36,098 nucleotides of DNA from Pirellulaceae bacterium (GTDB lineage Bacteria; Planctomycetota; Planctomycetia; Pirellulales; Thermoguttaceae), in contig JAAYCB010000063.1 of the NCBI GenBank assembly GCA_012744395.1, forward strand, positions 1 to 36,098. The letters run 5' to 3'. Shown in pieces: positions 16,679 to 25,689 of this stretch. The first letter of the stretch is position 1. Each line of letters begins with the position of its first letter. Position numbers and translations under genes: made by a program. Below the pieces are notes generated by a model that was not told where the DNA came from, made no database searches, and worked only from the letters and a program-made list of their open reading frames with translations.

Positions 16679-17623
16679 CTACCGAAACAGCCCGCTGACC
16701 GATTCGTTGCGGTGGATTCGTTTGATTGCCTCCCCCAAAAGAGGGGCAATTGTCAACACCGTCAGTTTCGGAAACCTCCGCGCGGAGTCGAGCGGAATCG
16801 TATCGGTGACCACGACCCCCTCGACCGGCGCCTCGCGAATTCGCTCAATCGCCGATCCGCACAGGACGCCATGGGTGGCCGCCAGAAAGATCCTCTTGGC
16901 GCCGGCCATGTGGACCTTCTTGGCCGCTCCCGTGATCGAGCCGGCCGTGCTGATCATGTCGTCGAAAATCAGGGCGATCTTCCCCTCGACGGGACCGCCG
17001 ATGAGGTTCGCCTGCTTCGTCGTCTCCGCCCCGGTCCGCCGCTTGTCGACGATCGCCACGGGCACGCCGAGGTTGTTCGCGTGGGCCAGGGCCCGTTTGA
17101 TGCTCCCTTCATCGGGGCTGACCACGATGATCTCTTCCTTTGGGAAACCCATCGCCTCGAAATGGGCGTCGATCACCGGACTGCCGACCAGGTGGTCGAC
17201 CGGGATGTCGAAGAAGCCCTGAATCTGGGCCGCATGCAGGTCCATCGTCAGCACCCGGTCCGCGCCCGCCCGGGTGATCAGGTTCGCCACCAGCTTGGCG
17301 GTGATCGGCACTCGGCCTTCGTCCTTGCGGTCCTGCCGCGCGTACCCGAAGTAGGGGATGACCGCCGTGATCCGCTCGGCGCTCGCCCGCTTGAAGCTGT
17401 CGATCAGGATCAGCAGCTCCATCAGGTTGCTGTTGACCGGATGGCACGTTGGCTGCACGAGAAACACGTCCCGCCCGCGGACGTCCTGGTTGATCTTGCA
17501 CCAGATTTCCCCGTCGGGAAAGGTGTCGATCGCCAGTTTGCCGAGCGACAGTCCGAGGTAGGCGCAAACCGCATGGGCAAGGTCCGGATGCGCTCGGCCG
17601 CTGAAGATTTTCAGATCGTTCAT
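16679..17623 (-). CDS. prs: Ribose-phosphate pyrophosphokinase (PRPP synthetase)
   Basis: This 314-residue class I enzyme makes PRPP from ribose 5-phosphate and ATP for nucleotide, His and Trp synthesis. Family motifs are clear: DGEIWCKI, VFLVQPT, YFGYARQDRK, VPITAKLVANL and TMDLHAAQIQGFF. The ribose-phosphate loop reads DDMISTAGS (221-229) where the textbook form is DDMIDTxGT, and the usual DVGG reads DEGS (about 171-174). Both changes are conservative in position and may be lineage-typical. The start at 17623 has no strong ribosome-binding site. It lies 66 bp after the GlmU-like gene, the common glmU-prs order. Confidence 0.96.
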   Translation of the reverse strand: MNDLKIFSGRAHPDLAHAVCAYLGLSLGKLAIDTFPDGEIWCKINQDVRGRDVFLVQPTCHPVNSNLMELLILIDSFKRASAERITAVIPYFGYARQDRKDEGRVPITAKLVANLITRAGADRVLTMDLHAAQIQGFFDIPVDHLVGSPVIDAHFEAMGFPKEEIIVVSPDEGSIKRALAHANNLGVPVAIVDKRRTGAETTKQANLIGGPVEGKIALIFDDMISTAGSITGAAKKVHMAGAKRIFLAATHGVLCGSAIERIREAPVEGVVVTDTIPLDSARRFPKLTVLTIAPLLGEAIKRIHRNESVSGLFR

Positions 17624-17689
17624 AATGGTGGAACCGTCTCCGCGCTGTGGAGTCGCCTGGCGGACCTCCGCGCTTGCCGGCGGCCGGGT

Positions 17690-18433
17690 TCAGCGGCCGC
17701 CATCCTGCATCGCCGCTTCGACAGCCAGGAGCTCCTCGGCGGTGTTGATGCCGAGGACCTCGCCCGGTTTGAGCACCGGAAGCGCTCGGACCGGCAATCC
17801 GCGCCGCCGCAAGACCCCCGGCACGTCCGTAATGTAGTACTCGCCCTGGATGTTGTTCGGGCGGATTTCCTCCAGTGCGGCCAACAGGTCGTTCGTGCGG
17901 AACACGTAGTAACTCATGTTCACTTCCGTAATTCGCCGCTGTTCCTCGGTGGCGTCGCGATCCTCGACGATCCCCAGAAACCGGCCCTCGCCGTCCCGCA
18001 GGATGCGGCCGAGGCCCGCCGGGTCGTCCTTGAAGGCCGTGCCGAGGATGCAGGCCGCCGGCGTCCGGTCGTAATCGTCGAACAATCGGGCGACCGATTC
18101 GGCCTGAATCATCGGGCTGTCGCCGGCGATGACGAACGCGGGCCCGGCGTGCGCGGCCAACACCTCGCGGCAGGCCATCACCGCGTGGCCGGTGCCCAGT
18201 TGTTCCGTCTGCTCGACGAACTGAAGTCCCGGCCAGTCGGCCAGTTCCGCCCGCACCAGGTCGGACCGGTAGCCGACGATCACCACGATCTGGTCGATCC
18301 CGGCTGCGCCCAGCGCGTCGAGCACGTGGGCGATCATCGGCCGCCCGCGGACCGGAATCAGGACTTTCGGCAAATCCGACTTCATGCGGAGGCCCTTCCC
18401 CGCCGCCATCACCAGCGCAATCCGTTTCGCCAT
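17690..18433 (-). CDS. GlmU-like sugar-nucleotide pyrophosphorylase (N-terminal domain only)
   Basis: This 247-residue protein is the uridylyltransferase half of GlmU, which makes UDP-GlcNAc from GlcNAc-1-phosphate and UTP. The nucleotide-binding start reads LVMAAGKGLRMKSDLPKVL (about 7-25). It is followed by EQLGTGHAV, IAGDSPM, EVNMSYYVF and NNIQGEYYITDV, all close to GlmU motifs. The left-handed beta-helix acetyltransferase domain is absent, as the frame ends at 17690 and no hexapeptide repeats follow. GlcN-1-phosphate acetylation must be done elsewhere if this is the cell's GlmU. Its place directly before prs supports the GlmU assignment, but another sugar-1-phosphate is possible. Confidence 0.85.
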   Translation of the reverse strand: MAKRIALVMAAGKGLRMKSDLPKVLIPVRGRPMIAHVLDALGAAGIDQIVVIVGYRSDLVRAELADWPGLQFVEQTEQLGTGHAVMACREVLAAHAGPAFVIAGDSPMIQAESVARLFDDYDRTPAACILGTAFKDDPAGLGRILRDGEGRFLGIVEDRDATEEQRRITEVNMSYYVFRTNDLLAALEEIRPNNIQGEYYITDVPGVLRRRGLPVRALPVLKPGEVLGINTAEELLAVEAAMQDGGR

Positions 18434-18611
18434 TTAACAAGAACCTCGCAGTCTCAACGGGTCTGCCGCGCTCCTCGGCGGACCGGCGGTTCGGAGTGTT
18501 CCGGTGCCGCCTCGTGGAAATCTTCAGCCGGCGATCGATCCGCGACGGCCAATCCGCAAGTCCCCTATCTTGTCAGGAAACGGGACCGAGTGCCAGGGGG
18601 TCGGTTGGCCG

Positions 18612-18630
18612 GGCCGCACGGCGGGCGGCC
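18612..18630 (-). terminator. Possible terminator hairpin after the oxidoreductase gene
   Basis: GGCCGC (18612-18617) and GCGGCC (18625-18630) form a perfect 6-bp stem with a 7-nt loop. The hairpin is 9 bp past the stop at 18639. No T tract follows, so it is weak as a terminator. Confidence 0.25.
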
Positions 18631-18638
18631 GCGGTGGA

Positions 18639-20051
18639 TCAGATTTCCACCCACTTGCCGGGCACCGGCGCCGGGTAGCGGCCGCTCGGGTCGGCCTGGA
18701 CCGGGGCGGGGCTTTCGGCGGTCAGCCCGTCCACCCCGGCGAAGAACTGGAAATCGGAGGCGATGGCTTCCTCCCAGGTGATCGTCCGCCCCATGTGAAC
18801 GGCGGCGCGGCCGATGATCGCGCCGAGGTTCGCCAGGGCGGCCCGCCGGGTCTCGTTGTGCGGCCGGTCCTGGCGGATCGCGGCGAGGAGCACGTCCCAT
18901 TCGGCCTGCCAGGGGTTGACCTTTTCCTTCTCCGCCTCCCAGGCGATGTTCGCCCGCTCCATCTGCTGGTCCTTGTAGATCTTGCAGGTGGGCATGTGGA
19001 CGTTGCCGGAAAACTGCCCGGCACACCGGGTTCCCTGCACATAGGTGGCGAAATCGTTTTCGCAATTCGGGATGTAGCGCCCGGTGACCAGGGCCTTCGC
19101 CTGATCGGCGAAGGTGTACTCGATCGAGTAGCTGTCGAGGTTCTGGCTGCAATCCATGCTGCCCGCGTAGCGGCCGCCGACGCCGTGCGCCGAGATTGGC
19201 CAGGAATCCTTGATCCAGAAGCACTCGTCGATCTGGTGGATCATCAGCTCGATAAAGACTCCTCCCGAGGACCACATGAACTGGTAGGGATGGCCGGGGC
19301 TGAGCTGCCAGAGGAGTTCGTTCTGGTCTTTTGGGAACGGCCCCATGAAGTAGCCGGGGTCCATGCGGTAAGCGCGGATCAGCTGGATGTCGCCCATCGC
19401 GCCGTCGCGGATTTTCTGGATCATCGCCTGCCGCGCCGCGGAGTGGCGGCACATCAGGCCGGCCCCGATCTTGAGGTTCTTCTTCTCGGCCGCCTCGCCG
19501 GCGCGAAGCATCCGCTTGACCCCGCCCGGGTCGGCGGCGAAATCCTTCTCCATGAAAACGTGGAGGCCCTTGTCGACGGCGTATTCCAGGTGGGGAGCGC
19601 GGAACGCGGCGTGCGTGGTCAGGATCGCCACGTCGCCCGGCCGCAGGCAGTCCATCGCGCGGCGGTAACCGTCGAATCCCTGGAACCGCCGTTCGCCAGG
19701 CACGTCGACCCTCTTGCCCAGCAGTTGGCTGAGGACCTTGTGGGTCTGGTCGAGGCGGTCTTGGCGCAGGTCCGCCATCGCCACCAGCTCGATCGGCCCG
19801 CCGGCGGCCGAGCCAACCGCCCGGCCGGTTCCCGAATCGTCTTCCAGCACCAGGCCGCCGGCCGACATGGCGTTGGCCACGGCGCCGCGGCCCCGCCCGC
19901 CACAGCCGATCAGCGCCAAGCGGATCGTGTTGTCTTCGCCGGCGTGAACCGGCGGAACGGCGACGCTCGCCAGGGCCAGGCCCGCGGCGGCCCGGCCGCT
20001 GTCGGCAAGAAACTGGCGGCGTGGCGTGGTGTTTTGTTTTGATCTGCTCAT
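18639..20051 (-). CDS. Tat-exported Gfo/Idh/MocA-family oxidoreductase
   Basis: This 470-residue protein is a predicted NAD(P)-dependent sugar or cyclitol dehydrogenase exported by the Tat system. The start at 20051 opens a twin-arginine signal (TPRRQFLADSG, hydrophobic stretch, cleavage near VHAG at about 38). The Rossmann motif is ALIGCGGRGRGA (about 46-57). The usual EKP motif is EKD here (168-170, HVFMEKDFA). The C-terminal part has the shared pattern WDVLLAAIRQDRPHNE and TITWEEAIASDFQF. Exported members of this family are very common in planctomycetes, often many per genome. The substrate is unknown. It follows apt after 143 bp and is not an obvious partner of it. Confidence 0.93.
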   Translation of the reverse strand: MSRSKQNTTPRRQFLADSGRAAAGLALASVAVPPVHAGEDNTIRLALIGCGGRGRGAVANAMSAGGLVLEDDSGTGRAVGSAAGGPIELVAMADLRQDRLDQTHKVLSQLLGKRVDVPGERRFQGFDGYRRAMDCLRPGDVAILTTHAAFRAPHLEYAVDKGLHVFMEKDFAADPGGVKRMLRAGEAAEKKNLKIGAGLMCRHSAARQAMIQKIRDGAMGDIQLIRAYRMDPGYFMGPFPKDQNELLWQLSPGHPYQFMWSSGGVFIELMIHQIDECFWIKDSWPISAHGVGGRYAGSMDCSQNLDSYSIEYTFADQAKALVTGRYIPNCENDFATYVQGTRCAGQFSGNVHMPTCKIYKDQQMERANIAWEAEKEKVNPWQAEWDVLLAAIRQDRPHNETRRAALANLGAIIGRAAVHMGRTITWEEAIASDFQFFAGVDGLTAESPAPVQADPSGRYPAPVPGKWVEI

Positions 20052-20194
20052 GGGGGAAACCTGCTCAAGTTGCCATCGGCTGGAGGGAGTCTGCCTGTCT
20101 CTCGGAGGCGGCCCCATCCTACGTTGCCCGGGCGGCGAAATCAAGTTGGCGCCCGCCGGCGCCGCGCTGCAAGACCGTCGCCGGCCCCGGGCAT

Positions 20195-20728
20195 TCAGTC
20201 GTAACGCAGCAGGCTGATCTTTGCGTATCGGCTGATCTTCTCCGCACCGCCAAGCCCGCCAAGCTCCATCAGGAAGAGACACGCCGCCACCTGGCCGCCG
20301 GCCTTCTCCACCAGCCGGCAACAGGCGTCGATCGTGCCGCCGGTGGCCAGCAGGTCGTCGACAACGAGGACCTTGGCGCCGGGCGAGATGGCGTCGGTGT
20401 GGATTTCAAGCGTGTCGGTGCCGTACTCCAAATCGTAGCTCTGCGATCGGGTGCGGTAGGGGAGCTTGCCGGACTTGCGGATCGGAACCAGGCCGACCCC
20501 AAGCTCCAATGCCAGCGGGGCGGCAAACAGAAAGCCCCGCGCTTCGGCCGCGGCAACCAGGTCCACCCCCATCCCACGGACCCGATCGGCCATTGTCCGC
20601 ACGGCATACTGAAACGCTTGTGGATTACCCAGAAGGGGGGTAATGTCCCGGAAGAGGACGCCCGGCTTCGGAAAATCGGGTACCGAGCGGATGCAGGCCT
20701 GAAGGTCGATCGGAGACGTTGCGGACAT
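20195..20728 (-). CDS. apt: Adenine phosphoribosyltransferase
   Basis: This 177-residue enzyme converts adenine and PRPP to AMP in purine salvage. The start at 20728 has GAGG 7 nt upstream. The N-terminus shows IRSVPDFPKPGVLFRDITPLL. The adenine-side loop is EARGFLFAAPLA, and the PRPP-binding motif VLVVDDLLATGGTID lies at 120-134. Length and order of motifs match type 1 Apt closely. A nearby prs gene supplies its PRPP substrate, although the two are separated by the oxidoreductase and GlmU-like genes. A -10-like TAGAAT lies about 53 bp upstream. Confidence 0.96.
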   Translation of the reverse strand: MSATSPIDLQACIRSVPDFPKPGVLFRDITPLLGNPQAFQYAVRTMADRVRGMGVDLVAAAEARGFLFAAPLALELGVGLVPIRKSGKLPYRTRSQSYDLEYGTDTLEIHTDAISPGAKVLVVDDLLATGGTIDACCRLVEKAGGQVAACLFLMELGGLGGAEKISRYAKISLLRYD

Positions 20729-21096
20729 AGTGGAGCCTCATGAACTGGAGTCGGGCTGCTTGCCGGGGGGAGAATCGTCCATTCTAGCGGCAAACCGCCC
20801 AGTTCGCGCGATCCGCTGCGGGAGGCTGCCGTGGATCCGTCCGTGGATCCCTCCAACAATGCGGATTTTTCGGCCCTGGGGGGCTGTGCATTCTCCCTCC
20901 AAAGGCTATATTCTGGGTTTGGAAGTGTTTACCGCAACGGGCGGCGATTCGGGCAGCGCGGAAGCCTCGCCCGCCCGTCGGGAGCGATCTTCGTCGTGGA
21001 GATGGGGATGTTCCTGGTGAACGTTCAAGTGTCTTGTCGCGTAGAGCGGAATTGCACGCCAAGCGATGGATTTCGAGGGGGTTGAGGGTTCTGACA
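20729..21096. other. 368-bp divergent intergenic region (apt / Dabb gene)
   Basis: No gene is seen. On the minus strand TAGAAT (20786-20781, 5 of 6 for -10) could start the apt transcript with a leader of about 45 nt, but its -35 is poor. On the plus strand TATATT (20907-20912, 5 of 6) could serve the Dabb gene with a long leader, again with a weak -35. An 8-bp direct repeat GTGGATCC occurs at 20831 and 20843. Confidence 0.4.
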
Positions 21097-21504
21097 ATGC
21101 GAAAAGCACACGTGTGGACTTTGGTCGGTCTGTTAGCGCTCGCCGTGGTCGCCAGTTCGCTGAAGGCAAAGGAGCCCGCCCCGAAGAAGCCCAATTTGGG
21201 CATGTTGCGCCACGTCGTCCTCTTCAAGTTCAAGGAGGGTACTTCGCCCGCCGCACTGAGGAAGATCGAAGAGGGGTTCCGGGCATTGCCCTCGAAGGTC
21301 CCCCAGGTTGCCGATTTTGAATGGGGGACAAACAACAGCCCGGAGGGCCTGGACGACGGATTCACCCATTGCTTTCTCGTCACGTTTCACGACGAGGCCG
21401 GCCGCGCGGCCTATCTGCCCCATCCGGCCCACCAGGAATTTGTCGCGCTGCTCAAGCCCCACCTGGAAAAAGCGCTCGTCATCGACTACGTGGCCAAAGA
21501 GTAG
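21097..21504 (+). CDS. Exported Dabb (stress-responsive A/B barrel) domain protein
   Basis: This is a small 135-residue protein. The ATG at 21097 has GAGGG about 9 nt upstream and opens a signal peptide (RKAHVWTLVGLLALAVVASS). The mature part begins LRHVVLFKFKEGTSP (about residue 37), the start of the Dabb fold, and continues with FEWGTNNSPEGLDDGFTHCF and AYLPHPAHQEFV, the family's conserved His region. Dabb proteins form dimeric ferredoxin-like barrels; their role is poorly known. The end overlaps the 3' end of the decayed peptidase gene on the opposite strand by about 19 bp. Function beyond the family is not inferred. Confidence 0.9.
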   Translation: MRKAHVWTLVGLLALAVVASSLKAKEPAPKKPNLGMLRHVVLFKFKEGTSPAALRKIEEGFRALPSKVPQVADFEWGTNNSPEGLDDGFTHCFLVTFHDEAGRAAYLPHPAHQEFVALLKPHLEKALVIDYVAKE

Positions 21505-22521
21505 CGCGGCGCGCGACAGGGTGGGACAAGGGACGACGCATTCCGAACGAGGAGGGAAGTCAGAACTCCAATTCTGTGAACACATCTGTTCGTGCACGTG
21601 ATCACCAGCCAACAGGCGCCGGCCCCCAGAAGGCCCGCTGCAATCAGCGCCAGCGGCCAGGCAAACAAGCCCGAACACGAGACTGCGAACCCACGCTTCC
21701 GATTCCCGCAGGCTCCGCAGCAGCACCCACGCGGCGAGCACGGCTAGCCCGATCGCAACGGTCAGATCCGTATCGTTGGGAAGCACTTCGTAGATCGCAG
21801 GAAACGGTGACGTGGAAATCGTTCGCCGGCAGTCTCGCGACATGAGGCGGATCAGGCCGAGGTTGTCGGGCCCGGTCTCAGACATGAAGCTGGGTCCGCG
21901 CGTACCTCTTGCTTCCCAATTCAACACGACACGGATCTTGCTCATCAACGGATGCTCGGCGGCGAACGCTCGGGCGCCGAGCAAGCCATGCTCTTCCGCA
22001 TCGGTGATCAGGAAGATGACGTCGTTGGGCGGTGGCGGCCGCTGCGTGAGGATGCGGGCGATCTCCAGAATCGAGCACACCCCGCTGGCGTCGTCGGCCA
22101 CTCCCGGTCCTGCCGGCAGCGAGTCGTAATGGGCAACCAGAGCAATTGCATCGGCGCCCTCGGTTCCGCGCAGAGGAACAACGATGTTCTGGACCTGCTC
22201 GGCAAGACCACGGCCATCGCGGGCAAACGTGGCTTGCACCTCCGGCTCCAGGCCGAGCGCGCGAAACTCCCCGATCACCGCGTCTCGCAGACGTGCGTGG
22301 TCGAGACTTCCCGTCGGATGGGGCACGCCGGGCCGAATGATCTTCTGCAACAGAGTGCCGACTCGTCCGGCAGAAAACTCGTCTCGCGCCGCGTCGGGCC
22401 CCCTGGCATCGGGTGGCACGCATCGCAGCAGCGCCAATAGCAGCATCCGTAGAAAGGCCGCCGTCTGCACTGCGAACCACGAACCTGGCCTGGTTGGCCG
22501 ATCCTCCCACTGCGATGTCAT
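21486..22521 (-). pseudogene. Decayed M28-family zinc aminopeptidase with C-terminal membrane domain
   Basis: The N-terminal 255 residues are a recognisable M28 peptidase: an N-terminal hydrophobic segment, then zinc ligands and catalytic residues in VAHYDS (His131, Asp133), VADDASG (Asp143), TDAEEHG (Glu176/177) and LPNDTDLTV (Asp252). Directly after this the sequence jumps to a membrane segment (AIGLAVLAAWVLL), so the stretch holding the last zinc-ligand His and the end of the catalytic domain has been deleted (near 21756). A frameshift near 21660-21670 follows: the membrane text continues in another frame (FAWPLALIAAGLLGAGACWL) to a stop at 21486. The original frame instead reads on antisense through the Dabb gene. 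The start at 22521 keeps GAGG 7 nt upstream. It lies 24 bp after the URO-D-like gene, at the end of the hydrolase operon. Confidence 0.82.
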
Positions 22522-22545
22522 CGGTTTGCCTCGAACTGCTCCGCC

Positions 22546-23628
22546 CTACGTGCGATATCCCCGCACTTGATCCATCAGCCGGTTGGCCGCGTCGACCCCG
22601 GGCGCGCCGCGGACTCGATAGAGGACGCCGCCGGCCAGCGCGTGCCGATCGAGCGCGTCGGCGAAGCGGTTGAAATCCACGTCGAGCACCAGCGGCGTCT
22701 GTCCCACGCGCTGCTTGATCTCTCCGAGTACATCGAACGCCTTGGGGAAACCGCGGTCGTCGCCCAGATAGATCGCCTTCAGGCCTTCGAACTCCGCCAC
22801 CGCGGGGAGCAGGCGCCGGCCGTTGCCGTGGATGTGGAGCACGCCGCCGTCGAACCGGCGAAAAATCCGTTCGACCGGCCCGCGACCCCACTCTTGTAGA
22901 CAATCGACGGAGGTCATGTGGAACGGATCGACGCTCTCGGAGACGATCCGTCCGGGAATCCACTGGACCATGTTGCTGCACGTTCCCCCGCCGGGCGCGG
23001 CGGCGTGTTCGAAGAACGCCGCCTGAACGGCGACATTGATTTCATAGGCCAGTTCGATCGCCCGGCGGACCTCGCCCGGATGCTCGTAGAGGCCCAGGTA
23101 GGTTTGGGTGGCGCCGACCAGCTCGAAGACGAAATTCAGCCCGTCGATGAGAATGAAATGGCTGACGCCGAACTTGCCCGCCGCCTCCTCGGTGAAGACG
23201 CCAAGCTGGTCCAGGTAGCGGCGAAACCAGGGGTGGTCGGGGTCGAATCGCAGCCGCTCCAGCTCGGACCAGTCGCGGAGGATCGGGGCGACCATCGACG
23301 AGATCCAGCCGGAGTCGGGGTGGGCCATGAACTGCACCTTGCCGCCGACCAGGCCGCCATACAGCCCCTGGTCCATCTCGCTCAGGTAGGCGCTGGGCAC
23401 CGAGTCGTCTTCAACCGCCGCCCGCTCGGCGAGCAACCGGTCCCAGAAGGCGATTCGCTCGGCCGGATCGGGCGGGTCGCAGTAGCCCTCCCGGTATTCC
23501 CCTTGGAACGCCTCGATCGCCCGGCTGGGTGTTTCCATCACGGCAAAAATCCGCTCTTCGGCCCGGCGCTCGTAGAGCGCGCGGAGCCGAACCAGGACTT
23601 CGTTCATTGCCGGTTTGTAGGCAAACAT
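22546..23628 (-). CDS. Uroporphyrinogen-decarboxylase-fold (URO-D/MtaA-like) protein
   Basis: This 360-residue protein matches the broad URO-D superfamily, which includes true HemE and corrinoid-linked methyltransferases. Visible segments are DQGLYGGLVGGKVQFMAHPD, LRFDPDHPWFRRYLD, HIHGNGRRLLP (about 255-265), and the C-terminal LVLDVDFN and GGVLYRVRGAPG. It is probably not HemE, since the HemE N-terminal substrate motif (RxPVWxMRQAGR) is absent. I chose ATG 23628; a TTG at 23643 or ATG at 23607 is possible. The gene starts 20 bp past the end of the GH36-like gene, so it is likely co-transcribed with the hydrolases. Such proteins are frequent beside planctomycete catabolic genes, but the reaction here is unknown. 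Confidence 0.82.
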   Translation of the reverse strand: MFAYKPAMNEVLVRLRALYERRAEERIFAVMETPSRAIEAFQGEYREGYCDPPDPAERIAFWDRLLAERAAVEDDSVPSAYLSEMDQGLYGGLVGGKVQFMAHPDSGWISSMVAPILRDWSELERLRFDPDHPWFRRYLDQLGVFTEEAAGKFGVSHFILIDGLNFVFELVGATQTYLGLYEHPGEVRRAIELAYEINVAVQAAFFEHAAAPGGGTCSNMVQWIPGRIVSESVDPFHMTSVDCLQEWGRGPVERIFRRFDGGVLHIHGNGRRLLPAVAEFEGLKAIYLGDDRGFPKAFDVLGEIKQRVGQTPLVLDVDFNRFADALDRHALAGGVLYRVRGAPGVDAANRLMDQVRGYRT

Positions 23629-23648
23629 CGGGCAACCTGCCAACAGGG

Positions 23649-25673
23649 TCAGTCTTGGGGCACCGCCTCAATCAGGAGGGTTTCCAGGGGATTGAGCTTC
23701 AGTTCACACGGCTGGCCGGCGGCGAGCCGTTCGGGCACGCTGCGATCCGCGGCGGACCAGGGGGCCGAAATCCGATAGGCGGTCCGCGCGTTTGCCGGCA
23801 GTTCGAACGCAGCGGCCGGGTCAACCCGGATCGACCGCGGCGCAGCGGCCGGATTCCGCAGCACGAGGAGCCCCTTGCGGGGCGACCAGGCCGCGTAGCC
23901 GTACGGCTCCGCCTTGCCCGGGTCGCCTCCGATCCAGTGTACGTCGACGAGCAGATCGGCATTCTCCCGCGACCAGCGAGTGCACTCGGCCAGCACGTCC
24001 CAACCCTCGGCGGTCATCCGCGAGGGCGTTACGTAGAGCTCTAGCAACTGCGTGCCGCCGGCGAAGGCCATGCGGATCTCGTCGGCCAGGTCGCCCACGT
24101 CGCCGACCATCTTGGCCGCCAGACCCGACTGGGCCTGGCAAAGGCTGACGATCATCAGCGAGTTGAGCGGATAGAGAGGCGCCCGGTCGACAATCGCTCG
24201 TTTGACGAACATGTCGCGGTAGGTGATCGACTGCTGGCGGATCGAGCCGGCGCCGTGGAACCCCAGGTCGGCGCCGTTCCGCCAGACGGAGTCGCCGTAC
24301 CAGAGCCAGTAGGGCGAAGGCCACGTGCCGGTGGTAATGCTCAGGTAGACGTCGGGGCGCAGGGCGCGGAGCTCGCGCGAGAGCTTCAACAGCGCTTCGA
24401 CGTCGGCGGCCACCTCTTCTCCGGCGCCCGGCACGCCGAGGCCCTGGCCGATGCCGTCGAACTTGAAATAGTTGACGCCGTAGCTGGTGATCATCTGCTT
24501 GCATACGCCGGCAAATCGGGCGTAGTAGGTCGGGCCGGCCAGCGAGAAGCCGCGCGAGTTCGTCTCAAAGCCCTCCTTGCGCCCGAAAGCCAGCCGGTCG
24601 ACCTTGCCCTGGCCGTAGCCGCCCCACGGGGAGAGCCAGACGCCGACCGCCGATTTCTGCTTCGCGGCCGCCGCCTGGTGCGGTGCAAAGCCATTGGGAA
24701 AACCGCCGTGAAACTGCCAGAGCGTCTGCGGGTCGTCCCAGCCGTCGTCGAACACGAAGCTGTCGAGCGCCACGCCCCGCTTTTCGAAGAGCTCGCGGCC
24801 GAAATGGTCGATCACCGCCAGGCACCGGGCCTCGTCCATCTTCTGCCCGAAGCCGGCGATGTCCCACCAGGAATTGTAATGGAGAAACAAGCGGTAAGGC
24901 CGCGCCCGCTCCCTCTCCACGTAATAAAGGAACGCCCGCCGCATCTGGCCCGAGGGCGCAACGCCGATCACCGCTGTCCGCGACCACGCGTCCGTTATCT
25001 CCGGACCGCCGCGGTAGCGGCTGAAACAGGCGATCCGGTCCGGCTCGGCGCGGTTCTCCGCCAGCGGGTGCTCGCAGGCGAGAAACAGGTTGCCGACGCT
25101 CGCGGGCGACCCGCTGACCGTGCCGGCCACCTTGCCCTCGGCGGTGGGAAACTCCAGCACGATCGCGCCGGCCAGGCCGGCGGGCGACTGCCGGAACGAC
25201 AGGGCCAATTCGGTGCGGACATAGTTGGACCTGTCGCGGAGCGTCGCCTTCCAAACCACATGGAAGCGGTCGTCGGGCGATGCGAGCCGCACCACGGCCT
25301 GCCAGCCGGCCTCGCGAGCCGACGATTTCGTGCTCTTCTCGTCGGCTTCGAGCCGCACGAGTTCCGGTTTGGCGGCCTGGCGGAAACTGGAGGCGCCCAG
25401 CCGGCTCCCGTCGGCAAGCAGAACGGCGAACGCGTCGCTCCCCGATTTGAACTGCTTGCGGCCGATCCGGTCCTCCACCCGCTCCAGGCGAAAATCGCCG
25501 TCGGCCGCGGTCCAGGCGACGGCAATCGCGGCGTTTTCCAGGACGAATTCTCCGCCTTCCAGCCGCGCCGCGGCGGCGCCGGGATCGGGGCCGGGAAAGT
25601 CGATCGCCGCGGCCGGCGCGGCCAGCCCCGCCATCATGGCCAATACCGCGGCCAATGGATGCCTTGGTGACAT
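23649..25673 (-). CDS. Exported GH36-like (clan GH-D) glycoside hydrolase
   Basis: This 674-residue protein has a signal peptide (HPLAAVLAMMAGLAAPAAA) and a start at 25673 with AAAGG 7 nt upstream. The N-terminal half is beta-sandwich in style. The barrel holds LHYNSWWDIAGF (about 268), FVFDDGWDDPQTLW (about 305) and NYFKFDG, whose Asp406 fits the nucleophile of the alpha-galactosidase clan (K-Y/F-D). A later NGADLGFHGAGSIRQQSITYRD may carry the acid/base Asp. A small C-terminal beta domain ends the protein. GH36 and its relatives act on alpha-galactosides and similar sugars. Precise specificity is inference, and the GH36 label rests on these motifs only. It sits 16 bp after the GH20-like gene in the same operon. 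Confidence 0.8.
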   Translation of the reverse strand: MSPRHPLAAVLAMMAGLAAPAAAIDFPGPDPGAAAARLEGGEFVLENAAIAVAWTAADGDFRLERVEDRIGRKQFKSGSDAFAVLLADGSRLGASSFRQAAKPELVRLEADEKSTKSSAREAGWQAVVRLASPDDRFHVVWKATLRDRSNYVRTELALSFRQSPAGLAGAIVLEFPTAEGKVAGTVSGSPASVGNLFLACEHPLAENRAEPDRIACFSRYRGGPEITDAWSRTAVIGVAPSGQMRRAFLYYVERERARPYRLFLHYNSWWDIAGFGQKMDEARCLAVIDHFGRELFEKRGVALDSFVFDDGWDDPQTLWQFHGGFPNGFAPHQAAAAKQKSAVGVWLSPWGGYGQGKVDRLAFGRKEGFETNSRGFSLAGPTYYARFAGVCKQMITSYGVNYFKFDGIGQGLGVPGAGEEVAADVEALLKLSRELRALRPDVYLSITTGTWPSPYWLWYGDSVWRNGADLGFHGAGSIRQQSITYRDMFVKRAIVDRAPLYPLNSLMIVSLCQAQSGLAAKMVGDVGDLADEIRMAFAGGTQLLELYVTPSRMTAEGWDVLAECTRWSRENADLLVDVHWIGGDPGKAEPYGYAAWSPRKGLLVLRNPAAAPRSIRVDPAAAFELPANARTAYRISAPWSAADRSVPERLAAGQPCELKLNPLETLLIEAVPQD

Positions 25674-25689
25674 GCTTGCGCCTTTCCAG

